A DNA stretch of 9,342 nucleotides from an uncultured Clostridia bacterium (GCA_947165745.1 CAMVBO010000038.1:1-9342), one strand, 5' to 3'; shown: positions 1 to 8,350, counted from the stretch's first letter. Notes: a model not told the origin generated them from the sequence alone. Translations and numbers: made by a program.

Positions 1-12
1 TAGAAACACACT

Positions 13-240
13 CTAATACAGCAGCAGCTGCAGGGCGTCAAAAAGATCCTCGCAGTGGTCGGAGTAGGCTTCCAGGACGATGGGCTTCGAGTGCTCGAGG
101 CTGCACACGCCGAGGATGGACTTGCCGTCCACCACATAGCGCCCCTGTCGCAGCTGAATGGTGAAGGGGTAGCGGTTGGTGATGTTCACCAGCGTGCTGA
201 TGTTGTCCGTGCTGCGCAGGGCGATATCTATCGTTCTCAA
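13..240 (-). CDS. HPr-family protein lacking the catalytic histidine
   Basis: A 75-aa protein with the HPr fold pattern. Around residues 38-48 it reads VDGKSILGVCSL, which matches the region around regulatory Ser46 of the PTS phosphocarrier HPr (usually KSIMGVMSL); Ser41 here is the equivalent. The N-terminal segment that in HPr carries the phosphorylated His15 (GLHARPA) reads roughly RSTDNIST, so no histidine is available. Phosphotransfer from enzyme I is therefore unlikely, and a regulatory or partner-binding role is inferred. The start is set at the TTG at 240: GGGAGGTG lies just upstream (246-253, minus strand). An in-frame TTG at 255 would lie upstream of this ribosome binding site. The gene is transcribed divergently from the metal operon and ends at TAG, 13-15. 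The family call is fairly safe; the function is not known. Confidence 0.8.
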   Translation of the reverse strand: MRTIDIALRSTDNISTLVNITNRYPFTIQLRQGRYVVDGKSILGVCSLEHSKPIVLEAYSDHCEDLFDALQLLLY

Positions 241-302
241 AGTCTCACCTCCCAAGGGCGCCGAAAAATCGACGCAAGAGCATTAATTGATTAGTTAAAT
301 TC

Positions 303-331
303 AGTATATCAGATTTAACATTTTTTATCAA
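303..331 (-). promoter_or_regulatory. promoter of the HPr-like gene
   Basis: On the minus strand, TTGATA (326-331) and TATACT (303-308) are separated by exactly 17 bases, a near-consensus housekeeping-sigma promoter. Transcription would start near 296, giving a leader of about 55 nt before the TTG at 240. The surrounding DNA is AT-rich compared with the rest of the window. Confidence 0.7.
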
Positions 332-424
332 GTCCCCAAATAAAGAAAATATTGCGGGCTTTGAATCCTTCACGGCCTTGATGTATATAGCGGCGCAATT
401 TGCGTTATTTAACACAAGTAGGTA

Positions 425-453
425 TTGACAGCGCAAGGGGCCTTGACTATAAT
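425..453 (+). promoter_or_regulatory. promoter of the arsR-HMA-ATPase operon
   Basis: A perfect TTGACA (425-430) and a perfect TATAAT (448-453) are separated by 17 bases. The start site is predicted near 460. The last base of the -10 box is the first base of the operator palindrome, so repressor binding would block the start site. Confidence 0.9.
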
Positions 454-480
454 AACATATGAACAGTTGTTCATATGTTA
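453..480 (+). promoter_or_regulatory. ArsR/SmtB-type operator palindrome (13-2-13)
   Basis: A perfect inverted repeat with 13-bp arms, TAACATATGAACA (453-465) and TGTTCATATGTTA (468-480), separated by GT. The core TGAACA-N2-TGTTCA fits the 12-2-12 operators known for SmtB, CadC and CzrA repressors. It runs from the end of the -10 box to the first base of AGGAGG (480-485). It is the obvious binding site of the regulator encoded immediately downstream, giving autoregulation and derepression by metal (inferred). Confidence 0.9.
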
Positions 481-494
481 GGAGGTTCAAGACG

Positions 495-851
495 ATGGAG
501 GAACGCATGGAATACTGCGAGGAGCACCACGTTCATTCGGACCTGGTGGCCAACGTGAAGCTGGACATGCCGGACGAGGAGAGCCTGTACGACTTGGCGG
601 AGCTGTTCAAGGTGTTCGGCGACACCACCAGGATTCGCATACTCTATGTGCTGTTCGAGTCGGAGCTGTGCGTGTGCGACATCGCCGAGCTTCTGAACAT
701 GTCCCAGTCGGCCATCTCCCATCAGCTGCGGGTGCTGAAACAGGCGAGGCTCGTGCGCGCCCGCCGGGATGGCAAGGCGGTGTTTTACTTCCTGGCGGAC
801 GATCACGTTCGCACGATCATCGGCCAGGGCATGGACCACATCACGGAGTGA
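495..851 (+). CDS. ArsR/SmtB-family metal-sensing repressor, CadC-like
   Basis: A 118-aa winged-helix repressor. The recognition region spans about residues 58-82 (ELCVCDIAELLNMSQSAISH then QLRVLKQA). Two metal sites can be read. The alpha3N type has Cys59 and Cys61 (ELCVCD) with Cys8, and possibly His11/12/14, in the N-terminal arm. The alpha5 type has Asp102, His104, His115 and Glu118, whose spacing (D-x-H-x10-H-x2-E) matches SmtB Asp104/His106/His117/Glu120. CadC of Staphylococcus keeps both kinds of site. The start ATG at 495 is chosen because AGGAGG lies at 480-485. An in-frame ATG at 459 sits inside the operator, at about the transcription start, and cannot have its own binding site. 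It is the first gene of the operon and controls the exporter. The likely inducers are Zn, Cd or Pb; which site is functional cannot be told from sequence. Confidence 0.93.
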   Translation: MEERMEYCEEHHVHSDLVANVKLDMPDEESLYDLAELFKVFGDTTRIRILYVLFESELCVCDIAELLNMSQSAISHQLRVLKQARLVRARRDGKAVFYFLADDHVRTIIGQGMDHITE

Positions 852-858
852 GATTCCC

Positions 859-876
859 GCGGGCACGGCTGCCCGC
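859..876 (+). other. intergenic hairpin between arsR and the HMA gene
   Basis: GCGGGCA (859-865) pairs perfectly with TGCCCGC (870-876) around a CGGC tetraloop, starting 8 bases after the repressor stop codon. No T-run follows, so it is not a classic terminator. It may be a processing or mRNA-stability element setting the ratio of repressor to exporter mRNA (inference). Confidence 0.5.
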
Positions 877-902
877 CCGACAAAACAAAAGGAGAGAGCA
901 CC

Positions 903-1121
903 ATGAAGAAGAGCTACAAGATCGAAGTGGACTGCGCCAACTGCGCGAACCTGATGGAGGAAGCCGCCAGGAAGACCGCCGGCGTCAAGGACTGCGTGGT
1001 CAGCTTTATGACCCAGAAGATGAAGGTGGAGTTCGACGAGGGCGCCGATCCCGCCGCCGTGATGCAGGACGTGCTGAAGAACTGCAAGAAGGTCGAGAGC
1101 GACTGCGATATCGAGCTCTGA
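903..1121 (+). CDS. free-standing heavy-metal-associated (HMA) domain protein
   Basis: A 72-aa cytosolic protein with the HMA ferredoxin-like pattern. The metal-binding loop is VDCANCAN, with Asp10, Cys11 and Cys14. An Asp directly before CxxC is the arrangement of the N-terminal domain of the Zn/Cd/Pb ATPase ZntA (Asp58-Cys59-x2-Cys62), whereas copper domains usually read GMxCxxC with a Thr or Ser. Three further cysteines (31, 61 and 68) and an acidic C-terminus (DCDIEL) are present. GGAGAG at 891-896 supports the ATG at 903. It lies between the repressor and an ATPase without any HMA domain, so it probably delivers metal to that ATPase or acts as its detached sensor domain (inferred). Confidence 0.88.
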   Translation: MKKSYKIEVDCANCANLMEEAARKTAGVKDCVVSFMTQKMKVEFDEGADPAAVMQDVLKNCKKVESDCDIEL

Positions 1122-1206
1122 CGAGGAAGCGGGGAGCAAGCGGCGGGAAATACCCGAGAACGCCCTGTGGCCTGAATGGAACGAAGAACGAAGGAAGCGA
1201 CCCACC

Positions 1207-3120
<1,914 letters not shown>

Positions 3121-3143
3121 GGGGAAGGCGTACCGCTCCGGCG

Positions 3144-3177
3144 CTCTGCGCGGAATACCCAAACTTGCCGCGCAGAG
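3144..3177 (+). terminator. stem-loop after the ATPase gene, possible weak terminator
   Basis: CTCTGCGCGG (3144-3153) pairs perfectly with CCGCGCAGAG (3168-3177) across a 14-nt loop. The position, 24 bases after the ATPase stop and just before the next promoter, suits a terminator. There is no T-run after it, so intrinsic termination would be poor. Confidence 0.4.
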
Positions 3178-3192
3178 GCTGCCACTTTACCC

Positions 3193-3221
3193 TTGACTAA
3201 TCCCCGTTTTTCCCTTATCAT
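3193..3221 (+). promoter_or_regulatory. promoter of the cation-efflux gene and its leader
   Basis: TTGACT (3193-3198) and TATCAT (3216-3221) are 17 bases apart, each one base from consensus. The start near 3228 falls directly before the structured leader, so the whole leader would be transcribed. Confidence 0.75.
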
Positions 3222-3230
3222 GGTCTCAAT

Positions 3231-3294
3231 CTGAACAGGCATTCGGTTGCCGGGTCACGCACGTGACAGCGAACGCATGGCGTCCGCGGGACAG
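3231..3294 (+). promoter_or_regulatory. probable NiCo (czcD-type) riboswitch aptamer
   Basis: The leader of the cation-efflux gene begins CTGAACAGGCA (3231-3241) and ends GGGACAG (3288-3294), with GCCGGG at 3249-3254 between them. These strings and their order resemble what I recall of the NiCo riboswitch, a four-helix-junction RNA found upstream of czcD-type exporters. Helices that can be drawn: CTG/CAG closing pair (3231-3233 with 3292-3294), GGCA/TGCC (3238-3241 with 3248-3251), GTCAC/GTGAC (3254-3258 with 3263-3267), and GCG-x-ACGC/GCGT-x-CGC (3269-3276 with 3280-3287). The closing stem is short and the second helix is unusually small. The comparison is from memory, so a covariance search is decisive. 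The downstream terminator and the metal exporter make the context fit. Confidence 0.62.
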
Positions 3295-3328
3295 TCATAC
3301 AATGACAGTCCCGCGGCGTTTATTATTT
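3284..3328 (+). terminator. leader terminator / riboswitch expression platform
   Basis: CCGCGGGAC (3284-3292) pairs with GTCCCGCGG (3308-3316). After one A-A mismatch, GTCAT (3294-3298) continues the stem with ATGAC (3302-3306), closing on a 3-nt loop. A T-rich tract (GTTTATTATTT, 3318-3328) follows, ending just before the ribosome binding site. The 5' arm shares bases 3288-3294 with the 3' end of the presumed aptamer, so the two folds exclude each other. Metal-stabilised aptamer would prevent termination, which is an ON switch (inferred). Confidence 0.75.
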
Positions 3329-3340
3329 GGAGGCGATTTC

Positions 3341-4213
3341 ATGGACAATCAACCGAAGGAGGCCCTTCGGGTGTCGATGGTCAGCATTGCGGTGAACCTG
3401 CTCTTGTCGCTGGGCAAGCTGGCGGCGGGCCTGATCGCCCATTCCGGGGCGATGATCTCCGACGCCGTGCACTCCGCTTCCGACATATTTTCCACCATCA
3501 TCGTCATCATCGGCGTGAAGCTGGCCGGCAAGGCGGCGGACCGGGAGCATCCCTACGGCCACGAGCGCATGGAGTGCGTGGCCGCCATCGTGCTGGCGGT
3601 GGTGCTGCTGATCACCGGGCTGTTCATCGGCCTGGAGGGTGCCCGGCGCATCCTGGACTCCCAGGCGGAGCCGTTGCCCGTGCCGGGGGTGCTGGCGCTG
3701 GTGGCGGCGGTGGTGTCCATCGCCGTGAAGGAGGCCATGTTCTGGTACACCCGCGCCCATGCCCGCCGGCTGGGTTCCTCCGCGCTGATGGCGGACGCCT
3801 GGCACCACAGAAGCGACGCACTCAGCTCCATCGGCGCGCTCATCGGCATCGCCGGGGCGCGCATGGGCCTGCCGGTGCTGGATCCGCTGGCCAGCGTGGT
3901 GATCTGCGCGTTCATCGCCAAGGCCGCCTTCGACATCTTTCGGGATGCCATCGACAAGATGGTGGACCACAGCGCCGACGCCCAGACCGAGGCCGCCATC
4001 CGCGCCTGCGTGGCGGAGCACGGGGAGGTGCGGCGCATCGACCTGCTGCGCACCCGGGAGTTTGGCAACAAGCTGTATATCGAGCTGGAAATCGCGCTGG
4101 ACGAATCGCTGACCCTCGCCCGGGCGCACGCCATCGCCGAGACCATCCATGACGACGTGGAGCGCGCCTTCCCGAAGGTCAAGCACATCATGGTGCACGT
4201 GCATCCGGCTTAG
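3341..4213 (+). CDS. cation diffusion facilitator (CDF) family metal exporter
   Basis: A 290-aa integral membrane exporter exchanging divalent metal for protons. The N-terminal six-helix domain carries the two intramembrane metal-site motifs: HxxxD in helix 2 (His44, Asp48, within SDAVHSASD) and HxxxD in helix 5 (His155, Asp159, within WHHRSD). The conserved loop after helix 2 is also present (DREHPYGHERMECVA, 67-81). The cytoplasmic domain from about residue 205 ends in MVHVHP, typical of the dimerising fold. Length is normal for the family. The ATG at 3341 follows GGAGG (3329-3333) by 7 bases; an upstream in-frame ATG at 3263 would lie inside the structured leader and is rejected. The leader suggests Ni/Co (possibly also other transition metals) as inducer. 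The ion specificity itself cannot be read from the protein. Confidence 0.93.
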   Translation: MDNQPKEALRVSMVSIAVNLLLSLGKLAAGLIAHSGAMISDAVHSASDIFSTIIVIIGVKLAGKAADREHPYGHERMECVAAIVLAVVLLITGLFIGLEGARRILDSQAEPLPVPGVLALVAAVVSIAVKEAMFWYTRAHARRLGSSALMADAWHHRSDALSSIGALIGIAGARMGLPVLDPLASVVICAFIAKAAFDIFRDAIDKMVDHSADAQTEAAIRACVAEHGEVRRIDLLRTREFGNKLYIELEIALDESLTLARAHAIAETIHDDVERAFPKVKHIMVHVHPA

Positions 4214-4223
4214 GGAGTAGGGG

Positions 4224-4277
4224 ACATGGAACAGGAAGAGTGGCCGTTGCGTGACGGCCACGGTTCCTGTCCCATGT
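4224..4277 (+). terminator. long stem-loop after the CDF gene, probable terminator
   Basis: A 54-nt imperfect hairpin beginning 10 bases after the CDF stop. Pairings: ACATGG/CCATGT (4224-4229 with 4272-4277), ACAGGAA/TTCCTGT (4231-4237 with 4264-4270) and GTGGCCGT/ACGGCCAC (4240-4247 with 4254-4261), with a 6-nt loop and small internal loops. Only a pyrimidine-rich TCTCTC follows, not a run of T. Termination is likely but the stem is longer than needed, so a repeat-derived element is also possible. Confidence 0.55.
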
Positions 4278-4315
4278 TCTCTCGTGCAAAAGCACAAACC
4301 TTAATTCCTTCAATC

Positions 4316-4341
4316 TTCCTTTAAGCTTCGCCCCTTATAAT
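4316..4341 (+). promoter_or_regulatory. putative promoter of the secreted beta-helix gene
   Basis: A perfect TATAAT lies at 4336-4341. No convincing -35 box is found at the right distance (TTCCTT at 4316-4321 is short-spaced, TCTTCC at 4314-4319 is weak), so the start may depend on an activator or another feature. A leader of about 75 nt follows, containing a small CGGT-GAAA-ACCG hairpin (4364-4375). Confidence 0.45.
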
Positions 4342-4420
4342 GCCCATGTCAACGAGAGAGGAACGGTGAAAACCGCTTCGCATCCCGGGAAATATCCACG
4401 GTTCGAAAGGAGCGTTCAAT

Positions 4421-5899
4421 ATGAAGAATTTGAAGAAGATGATCAGCCTGCTGATGGCCCTTGTGATGCTGGCACTGTGCGCGCCGGCGATGGCGGAGGA
4501 CAACATGCCTCCCGAGCCGCCGTCGGGCGGGATGCCCAGCGGCGAATTCCCCGGCGAGCCCCCTGAGGGCGGCGCACCCGGCGAGGGCGGCATGCCCGGC
4601 GGCATGGGCGGCCCGGGCGGCGGTTCCAGCCAGCCCGACAGCTATGACGCCGTGAACACTTATGACGCCGACGCGGAGCTGACCGGGGACATCGAGTCCA
4701 CCGGCACGGACGAGAACGCGGTGCTGGTCACCGGCGGGAACGTCACCGTCTCGAACGCCGCCGTTACCCGCGTATCGTCGGATTCCACCGGCGGCGACAG
4801 CGCCAGCTTCTACGGCGTGGGCGCGGCCCTGCTGGCCACCGGCGGCACGCTGACCATCACTGATGCCACCATCACCACCGACGCGGCCGGCGGCGCGGGC
4901 GTGTTCAGCTATGGCGACGCCGTGGTCTATGTCAAGGACACCACCATCGAAACCGCCCAGGGCACCTCCGGTGGCATCCATGTGGCGGGCGGCGGCACGC
5001 TGTACGCCGAGAACCTGACCGTCACCACCCAGGGCGGCTCCTCCGCCGCCATCCGCAGCGATCGCGGCAGCGGTACCATGGTGGTCAGCGGCGGCAGCTA
5101 TACCGCCAACGGCTCCGGTTCGCCCGCGGTCTATGTCACCGCCGACATCACCATTTCCGACGCCGAGCTCACCGCCACTGGCTCCGAGGCGCTGTGCCTG
5201 GAGGGCCTGAACAGCGTGAAGCTCACGAACTGCACCCTGACCGGCGACATGCCCGACCAGGACCAGAACGACAACACCTGGACGGTCATCCTCTACCAGA
5301 GCATGTCCGGTGACGCCGAGGTGGGCGAGGGCAGCTTTGAGATGGACGGCGGCAAACTGGTCAGCAAAAACGGCGGCCTGTTCTACACCACCAACACCGA
5401 CAGCACCTTCGTGCTGCGCAATGTGGCCATCGAAGCCGCCGAGGACAGCGAGTACTTCCTGCGGGTCACCGGCAACGCCAACCAGCGCGGCTGGGGCTCC
5501 GCCGGCAATAACGGCGCAAACTGCACCTTCACCGCCATCCGGCAGACCATGGACGGCGACGTGCAGTGGGACAGCATCAGCAACCTCGACCTGTACCTCA
5601 CCGACGGCAGCGCCTTGATCGGCGCGATCGTGGACGACGAGAGTTGTGCGGGCGAGGGCGGCGACGGCGCCTGCCGCGTGGTGATCGACGCGACCTCCAC
5701 CTGGATCGTCACCGGCGACAGCACGCTGACGACGCTGGAGTGCGCGGGCGCTATCGTGGACGACGCGGGCCAGAGCGTGAGCGTGGTCGGCGCGGACGGC
5801 ACTGTGTATGTCCAGGGCGACAGCGAATTCACCGTCACCGTGGACAGCTACACCGCCGAGGCCGACACCACCGGCGCGGGAACGATCACCGAGGCGTGA
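4421..5899 (+). CDS. secreted Gly/Pro-rich and beta-helix repeat protein, function unknown
   Basis: A 492-aa exported protein. Residues 1-25 form a signal peptide (KNLKK, hydrophobic core, cleavage expected after APAMA). The Cys at 20 is preceded by LAL and does not fit a lipobox. Residues 26-70 are a Gly/Pro/Glu/Met-rich, disordered linker. From about 75 onward come short repeats alternating beta-strands with Gly, Asn, Asp and Thr turns (for example GGTLTITDATITTDAAGG and SPAVYVTADITISDAEL), the pattern of a right-handed parallel beta-helix. I recognise the type as widespread in Clostridia but without an established function; adhesion or polysaccharide binding is inferred. No SLH, LPXTG or membrane anchor is seen, so it is probably released or held non-covalently. 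AAAGGAG (4406-4412) lies 8 bases before the ATG. Strong Asp/Glu content gives an acidic protein. Confidence 0.85.
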   Translation: MKNLKKMISLLMALVMLALCAPAMAEDNMPPEPPSGGMPSGEFPGEPPEGGAPGEGGMPGGMGGPGGGSSQPDSYDAVNTYDADAELTGDIESTGTDENAVLVTGGNVTVSNAAVTRVSSDSTGGDSASFYGVGAALLATGGTLTITDATITTDAAGGAGVFSYGDAVVYVKDTTIETAQGTSGGIHVAGGGTLYAENLTVTTQGGSSAAIRSDRGSGTMVVSGGSYTANGSGSPAVYVTADITISDAELTATGSEALCLEGLNSVKLTNCTLTGDMPDQDQNDNTWTVILYQSMSGDAEVGEGSFEMDGGKLVSKNGGLFYTTNTDSTFVLRNVAIEAAEDSEYFLRVTGNANQRGWGSAGNNGANCTFTAIRQTMDGDVQWDSISNLDLYLTDGSALIGAIVDDESCAGEGGDGACRVVIDATSTWIVTGDSTLTTLECAGAIVDDAGQSVSVVGADGTVYVQGDSEFTVTVDSYTAEADTTGAGTITEA

Positions 5900-5972
5900 G
5901 CAATCGATGATTGTCGGGGCCATCCGTTGGGTGCCCGACCCGCGCGGGGTCCGCGAATCATGTACAGATCCA

Positions 5973-6013
5973 ATAAACAACCATCCCCGGCATTGCCGGG
6001 GATGGTTGTTTAT
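5973..6013. terminator. bidirectional intrinsic terminator
   Basis: A perfect 19-bp stem, 5973-5991 with 5995-6013, has an ATT loop. The core CCATCCCCGGC is flanked by AAACAA on one side and TTGTTT on the other, giving T-rich tails on both strands. It separates the convergent beta-helix gene (ends 5899) and esterase gene (ends 6021) and should terminate both. Confidence 0.93.
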
Positions 6014-6020
6014 CTTCCTC

Positions 6021-6890
6021 TCACACAAACCGCTTGAACCAGGCGCACTCCTCGTCGTTGCAGCGCGCGCCCTCCACGGAGCGCATGTCGCAGTGGAATA
6101 CATGCAAAAGCCGGGTGGCTTTGTCGCCGTAGACCCGCAGCGCGAAGGGCACGTCCAGCGCCATCAGCTTTTCCGCCAGCTTCGGCGCGTGGGGCTTGAG
6201 AAAGTCGTCGTTACAGGTCATGATGAAGGCGGGCGGGAAGTCGCCGGTGATGTGCAGAAGCGGCGTTATCAGCTCGAGTTCCTCCGGCGTGCCGCCGCCG
6301 GGCAGCAGGTCCGTCATGGCGGGCTCCTGCCAGTCGTCCCGGAAGGCGTAGGCCCCGCAGTTCAGCCCCACCGCCGTGGGCGCAAAGCCGGCGGGTGGCG
6401 CGAAGCTGTAATTCCTGGCGTAGTCTGGGTTGGTGCAGATGCAGCTGTAGATGGCCAGCATATGGGCCCCGGCGGAATCGCCCACGGCGAACACGTGCGC
6501 CGCGTCGAAGCCGTACTCCGCTGCGTGGGCCAGCACCCAGCAAAACACCGCGTTGGTGTCCTCGATCCCGGCGGGATACTGCCATTCCGGGGCCAGGCGG
6601 TAGCTGAAGTTCACCACGGCGAAGCCCCGCTGGGCCAGGCTCATGCAGTAGTACTGATAGCGCTCCTTGTCGCCGTAGACCCAGGCCCCGCCGTGCACGC
6701 TGACGATCACCGGTAGCGCCTTGTCCCCGGCGATCCTGGGGCGGTACACATCCAGCACCTGCAGGGGGTCGGCGCTCCCATATCGAATGTCGTCGTAGCG
6801 CAGCACGTCGTTGGGCGTGGTCAGCCCCGCGTCGCGGATGTCGTCCCCGGCCTTGAAATCCCGGCGGATCTTTTCGCTGTATTCGGACAT
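6021..6890 (-). CDS. alpha/beta hydrolase, HSL / BD-FAE-type esterase
   Basis: A 289-aa predicted cytosolic esterase. The oxyanion-hole motif HGGAW is at 66-70, the nucleophile elbow GDSAG at 137-141 (Ser139), the likely acid Asp229 in CNDDFL, and the likely base His263 in HVF. This order is that of the hormone-sensitive-lipase / feruloyl-esterase-like branch, which hydrolyses short-chain or acetyl esters; the substrate is unknown. No signal peptide is seen. The start at 6890 follows AGAGGAG on the minus strand by 8 bases; an upstream in-frame start at 6983 would overlap the end of the MATE gene and is disfavoured. It lies 20 bases after the MATE transporter stop on the same strand and is probably translated from the same transcript, ending at the shared terminator. 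Confidence 0.9.
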   Translation of the reverse strand: MSEYSEKIRRDFKAGDDIRDAGLTTPNDVLRYDDIRYGSADPLQVLDVYRPRIAGDKALPVIVSVHGGAWVYGDKERYQYYCMSLAQRGFAVVNFSYRLAPEWQYPAGIEDTNAVFCWVLAHAAEYGFDAAHVFAVGDSAGAHMLAIYSCICTNPDYARNYSFAPPAGFAPTAVGLNCGAYAFRDDWQEPAMTDLLPGGGTPEELELITPLLHITGDFPPAFIMTCNDDFLKPHAPKLAEKLMALDVPFALRVYGDKATRLLHVFHCDMRSVEGARCNDEECAWFKRFV

Positions 6891-6910
6891 ATAATTTGCT
6901 CCTCTCCCGG

Positions 6911-8275
6911 TCAAATCTCCGCGTGAACCCTCTTGTTCCACTTGATGTAGTAGTAGCTGACTTCGATCACGCAGCAGCAGCACCAGCCCACGGGATAGCC
7001 CAGGCCCACCAGCAGCGGCGTGTTGGCGATGAAGTGGGTGACGGTGAACAGGTAGATCTGCCTTATCACCACGAAGCAGCCGATCATGATCAACATCGGT
7101 CCGCGGGAATCGCCCCGGCCGCGCAGCGCGCCGGCCAGCGTGTGGTTCACGGCGTTGGCGATCAAAAACAGCGTGTTCGCCCGCATGAACAGCACGCCGT
7201 ATTCGATGACGGAAGCGTCCTTGCTGAACAGGCCGATGGCCGGCTCGGCGAACACCACCAGCACCACCGCGATCAGCCCCGTGATGCCCACGGCCAGCAG
7301 GATGCTGTCCCGGGTGCCCCGGTTGGCCCGGTCATACTGCTTCGCGCCGATGTTCTGGCTGACGAAGGTGGTGGCGGCCATGGCGGTGGACTGCATGGGC
7401 AGCATGATGAACCCGTCCAGCTTGTTGTAACAGCTCCATCCAGCCATGCAGCTGGAGCCGAAGAAGTTGATGTAGCTTTGCACGAAGATGTTGGAAAACG
7501 CGGTGATCACGCTCTGGATGCCGGCGGGCAGGCCCACGGCGAAGATGCGCTTGAGCACGGCGCCGTCGATGCGCAGATCCTGCCAGGTGAGCTTGTAGAT
7601 CTCCTTCGTCACGGTCAGCAGCCGCAGCGTCAGCACCGCCGAAACCAGCTGGGACAGGATCGTGGCATAGGCCACGCCCTCGATGCCCATGTGAAAGCCC
7701 AGCACGAACAGCAAATCCAGCGCGATGTTCAAAAGGCTGGTCAATATCAGGAACAACAGCGGCCGGGTCGTGTCGCCCACGGCGCGCAGGATGCCGCTGC
7801 CGATGTTGTAAATCAGCAGGCCGGAGATGCCCAAGAAATAGATGGTCAGATAGCTGACGGCCCCTTCGAACACGTCGTCCGGCGTGTTCATAAAGCGCAG
7901 CATGGGGCGTACGCAGAATATGCCGATGGCCGTGAACGCAGCGCAGAGCAGGAAGGTCATGGCCATGGTGGTTTCGATGGCGGTGTGCAGCCGGTCCATG
8001 TCCCGGGCCCCGAAGCGCTGGGCGATGACCACGCCCGCGCCCACCGAAAAGCCGTTGAAGAAGAACACCAGCATGTTCACGATCATCGTGGTGGAGCCCA
8101 CGGCGGCCAGGGCCTCCTTGCCGACATAGTTGCCCACCACCACGCTGTCCACCGTGTTGTACAGCATCTGGAACACGTTGCCCAGCATCAGCGGCAGCGA
8201 AAACAGTATAATTTGCTTGATGATCGAGCCGCTGGTCATGTCCCGGGTCGCGCTCCCGCCGCGCATCAACGCCAT
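6911..8275 (-). CDS. MATE-family multidrug/metabolite efflux transporter
   Basis: A 454-aa protein with about 12 hydrophobic helices arranged as two related halves, the length and layout of MATE (NorM/DinF-like) cation-coupled exporters. The N-terminal half contains LFSLPLMLGNVFQMLYNTVD followed by SVVVGNYVGKEALAAVGST, the typical first-helix signature. The second half has the counterpart VGLPAGIQSVITAFSNIFVQ near residue 255. GGGAGG lies 7 bases upstream of the ATG at 8275. It is the first gene of a two-gene operon with the esterase. Substrate cannot be predicted; drug, toxin or metabolite export are all possible. Confidence 0.93.
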   Translation of the reverse strand: MALMRGGSATRDMTSGSIIKQIILFSLPLMLGNVFQMLYNTVDSVVVGNYVGKEALAAVGSTTMIVNMLVFFFNGFSVGAGVVIAQRFGARDMDRLHTAIETTMAMTFLLCAAFTAIGIFCVRPMLRFMNTPDDVFEGAVSYLTIYFLGISGLLIYNIGSGILRAVGDTTRPLLFLILTSLLNIALDLLFVLGFHMGIEGVAYATILSQLVSAVLTLRLLTVTKEIYKLTWQDLRIDGAVLKRIFAVGLPAGIQSVITAFSNIFVQSYINFFGSSCMAGWSCYNKLDGFIMLPMQSTAMAATTFVSQNIGAKQYDRANRGTRDSILLAVGITGLIAVVLVVFAEPAIGLFSKDASVIEYGVLFMRANTLFLIANAVNHTLAGALRGRGDSRGPMLIMIGCFVVIRQIYLFTVTHFIANTPLLVGLGYPVGWCCCCVIEVSYYYIKWNKRVHAEI

Positions 8276-8309
8276 GCCGCGTCCTCCCTTGTGATTAGTG
8301 TATATTTAT

Positions 8310-8338
8310 ATTATAGGTTAGGATGGGGGATTGCGCAA
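8310..8338 (-). promoter_or_regulatory. promoter of the MATE-esterase operon
   Basis: On the minus strand, TTGCGC (8333-8338, 4 of 6 consensus bases) and a perfect TATAAT (8310-8315) are 17 bases apart. The predicted start is about 28 bases before the ATG at 8275. The -35 box lies 13 bases from the first REP palindrome. Confidence 0.7.
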
Positions 8339-8350
8339 GGGGGAAAAACA

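Noticed and set aside
459..494. Upstream ATG extending the ArsR protein by 12 residues
   Set aside because: It lies in the operator at about the transcription start and would have no ribosome binding site; AGGAGG at 480-485 serves the ATG at 495.
3288..3312. GGGACAGTCA...TGACAGTCCC in the CDF leader as a REP copy
   Set aside because: It shares a few bases with the REP core, but its long GC arms and T-rich tail fit a leader terminator, and the outer GTGTCA arms are missing.
3263..3340. Earlier start for the CDF protein
   Set aside because: The extra 26 codons lie in the structured leader and terminator; GGAGG at 3329-3333 fits the ATG at 3341.
5913..5939. GTCGGG/CCCGAC inverted repeat after the beta-helix gene
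   Set aside because: Six base pairs around a 15-nt loop in GC-rich DNA is close to chance, and the strong terminator at 5973-6013 already explains transcript ending.
4349..6103. 584-codon open frame on the minus strand opposite the beta-helix gene
   Set aside because: Its translation is low-complexity Gly/Ala/Val/His-rich, crosses a strong terminator, and mirrors the real gene in another frame.
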